Below are positions 5,809-6,699 of a stretch of 6,699 bases of DNA, in pieces (the first letter of the stretch is position 1; each line of letters starts with the position of its first letter). The DNA is from Methylobacterium sp. (GTDB taxonomy: Bacteria > Pseudomonadota > Alphaproteobacteria > Rhizobiales > Beijerinckiaceae). The notes beneath the pieces were generated by a model. That model was not told the origin of the DNA. It ran no database searches and worked only from the letters and a program-made list of their open reading frames with translations. The DNA lies in NCBI GenBank assembly GCA_020252865.1, contig JADCCH010000155.1:1-6699 (forward strand). Reading direction: 5' to 3'. The position numbers and the translations under genes are program-made.

Positions 5809-6699
5809 ATGCGCACATCGGAAGCCTATCTCGAACGCTTTCTTGCCCTGCACCCGAAGCTGATCGATCTCAGCCTCGGGCGCACCGAGCGGCTGCTCGC
5901 GAAACTCGGCAACCCCGAGGCGCGCCTGCCGCCGGTGTTCCATGTGGCGGGCACCAACGGCAAGGGCTCCACCATCGCCTTCCTGCGCGCCATGCTGGAG
6001 GCGGCGGGCAAGCGCGTGCACGTCTATACATCCCCGCATCTCGTGCGCTTCCATGAGCGCATCCGCCTCGCCGGCACTCTGGTGAGCGAGGCGGAACTGG
6101 TGGGTGCGTTCGAGCGCGTGGAAGCCGCGAATGCGGGCGAGCCCATCACCTTCTTCGAGATCACCACCGCTGTGGGCTTCGATCTCTTCGCCCGCACACC
6201 GGCCGATGCCTTGCTGCTGGAAGTGGGCCTCGGCGGAAGGTTCGACTCCACGAACGTGATTGCGAAACCGGCAGTCAGCGTCATCACGCCGATCTCCATG
6301 GATCATCGCGAATTCCTGGGCGATACGTTGGAAAAGATCGCCTTCGAGAAGGCGGGGATCATCAAAAGCGGCCGGCCGCTGGTCATCGCGCAGCAGGATG
6401 AGCGTGCGGTGCAGGTCTGCCTCGAGGTCGCTTCAAGGCTCCACGTCGAGGCGGTGGTCGGCGGGCAGGATTTCCAGGCCTTCGAGGAGAATGGCCGGCT
6501 CATCTATCAGGATCAGGATGCGCTGCTCGATCTGCCGCTGCCGCGCCTGCTGGGTCGCCACCAGCATGGCAATGCCGCCACTGCGATTGCCGCCCTGCGA
6601 CGGGTCTTCGGCGAGGGCATCCCGGTTGCGGCCATCGAGGTTGGCCTGCAGAATGTCGAATCGCCGGCGCGTTTCCAGCGGCTCGCCGGCGCGCTGACG
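5809..6699 (+). CDS. folC: Bifunctional dihydrofolate synthase/folylpolyglutamate synthase, N-terminal part
   Basis: The frame is open from ATG 5809 to the right edge, giving 297 residues of a protein that is usually about 420-440, so the C-terminal domain is missing. FolC adds L-glutamate to dihydropteroate and then extends the gamma-glutamyl tail of folates, using ATP. It belongs to the Mur ligase superfamily. Visible motifs in order are the P-loop HVAGTNGKGST (45-55), YTSPHLVRFHERIR (73-86), TFFEITTAVGF (114-124), LLLEVGLGGRFDSTNV (135-150) and ITPISMDHREFLGD (159-172). Next come IAFEKAGIIK (177-186), with the lysine K181 that is carbamylated in the family, and GRHQHGNAATAIAAL (249-263). 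SPARFQRL near residue 285 begins the linker to the glutamate-ligase domain. GAGGG (5800-5804) lies 4 nt before the ATG. It follows accD by 115 nt, the usual Rhizobiales order, and the repeat in the gap leaves room for its own promoter. Confidence 0.96.
   Translation, partial: MRTSEAYLERFLALHPKLIDLSLGRTERLLAKLGNPEARLPPVFHVAGTNGKGSTIAFLRAMLEAAGKRVHVYTSPHLVRFHERIRLAGTLVSEAELVGAFERVEAANAGEPITFFEITTAVGFDLFARTPADALLLEVGLGGRFDSTNVIAKPAVSVITPISMDHREFLGDTLEKIAFEKAGIIKSGRPLVIAQQDERAVQVCLEVASRLHVEAVVGGQDFQAFEENGRLIYQDQDALLDLPLPRLLGRHQHGNAATAIAALRRVFGEGIPVAAIEVGLQNVESPARFQRLAGALT

Noticed and set aside
5434..6306. 290-residue open frame on the - strand
   Set aside because: It covers the accD end, the repeat and the folC start in antisense. 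The sense genes are certain and the antisense protein is Arg-rich and featureless.
6260..6697. 145-residue Ser/Arg-rich + strand open frame at the right edge
   Set aside because: It is an alternative frame inside folC, whose own frame carries all the family motifs up to the window end.

Overview
This high-GC window carries tightly packed genes on the + strand and looks like a chromosomal housekeeping locus of an alphaproteobacterium, most likely of the order Rhizobiales (Hyphomicrobiales). Three things point there. The gene order sppA – ihfB – lapA – trpF – trpB – trpA – accD – folC is one I know from that order. The AccD lacks most of the zinc-finger cysteines, as rhizobial AccD does. Two intergenic regions hold a palindromic repeat with a GCATTTTCTT...AACCGGT core that I recall from many Rhizobiales genomes. 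I cannot name the genus from sequence alone.

Layout: positions 1-206 hold the 3' end of a gene that is probably sppA (inner-membrane signal peptide peptidase). Positions 207-440 are the longest gene-free stretch. It holds a possible hairpin at the sppA end, a 7-bp dyad, a weak candidate sigma-70 promoter, and a 16-bp-stem repeat hairpin just ahead of the ihfB ribosome binding site. Then follow ihfB (nucleoid protein IHF beta), lapA (small two-helix membrane protein), an ornithine cyclodeaminase/mu-crystallin family gene, trpF, trpB, trpA and accD, with gaps of 2-19 nt or a 4-nt overlap, so they probably form one transcription unit. After accD, a 115-nt gap holds a second, more degenerate copy of the repeat, and folC then runs off the right edge.

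How the genes work together: trpF, trpB and trpA supply the last steps of tryptophan synthesis (phosphoribosylanthranilate isomerisation and the two halves of tryptophan synthase). The indole-glycerol-phosphate synthase step and the earlier genes are not here, which fits the split trp gene sets of alphaproteobacteria. accD supplies the carboxyltransferase beta subunit for malonyl-CoA and fatty acid synthesis. folC polyglutamylates folates. IHF and LapA are a DNA-architecture protein and an envelope protein that share the unit.

The least ordinary parts are the OCD-family gene placed between lapA and trpF and translationally coupled to trpF, the two related palindromic repeats on either side of the ihfB-accD block, and the dyad overlapping the candidate promoter. 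I see no mobile element, CRISPR array, tRNA, phage gene or defence system. I did not find an evidently new biological system, and most of the window is core metabolism.
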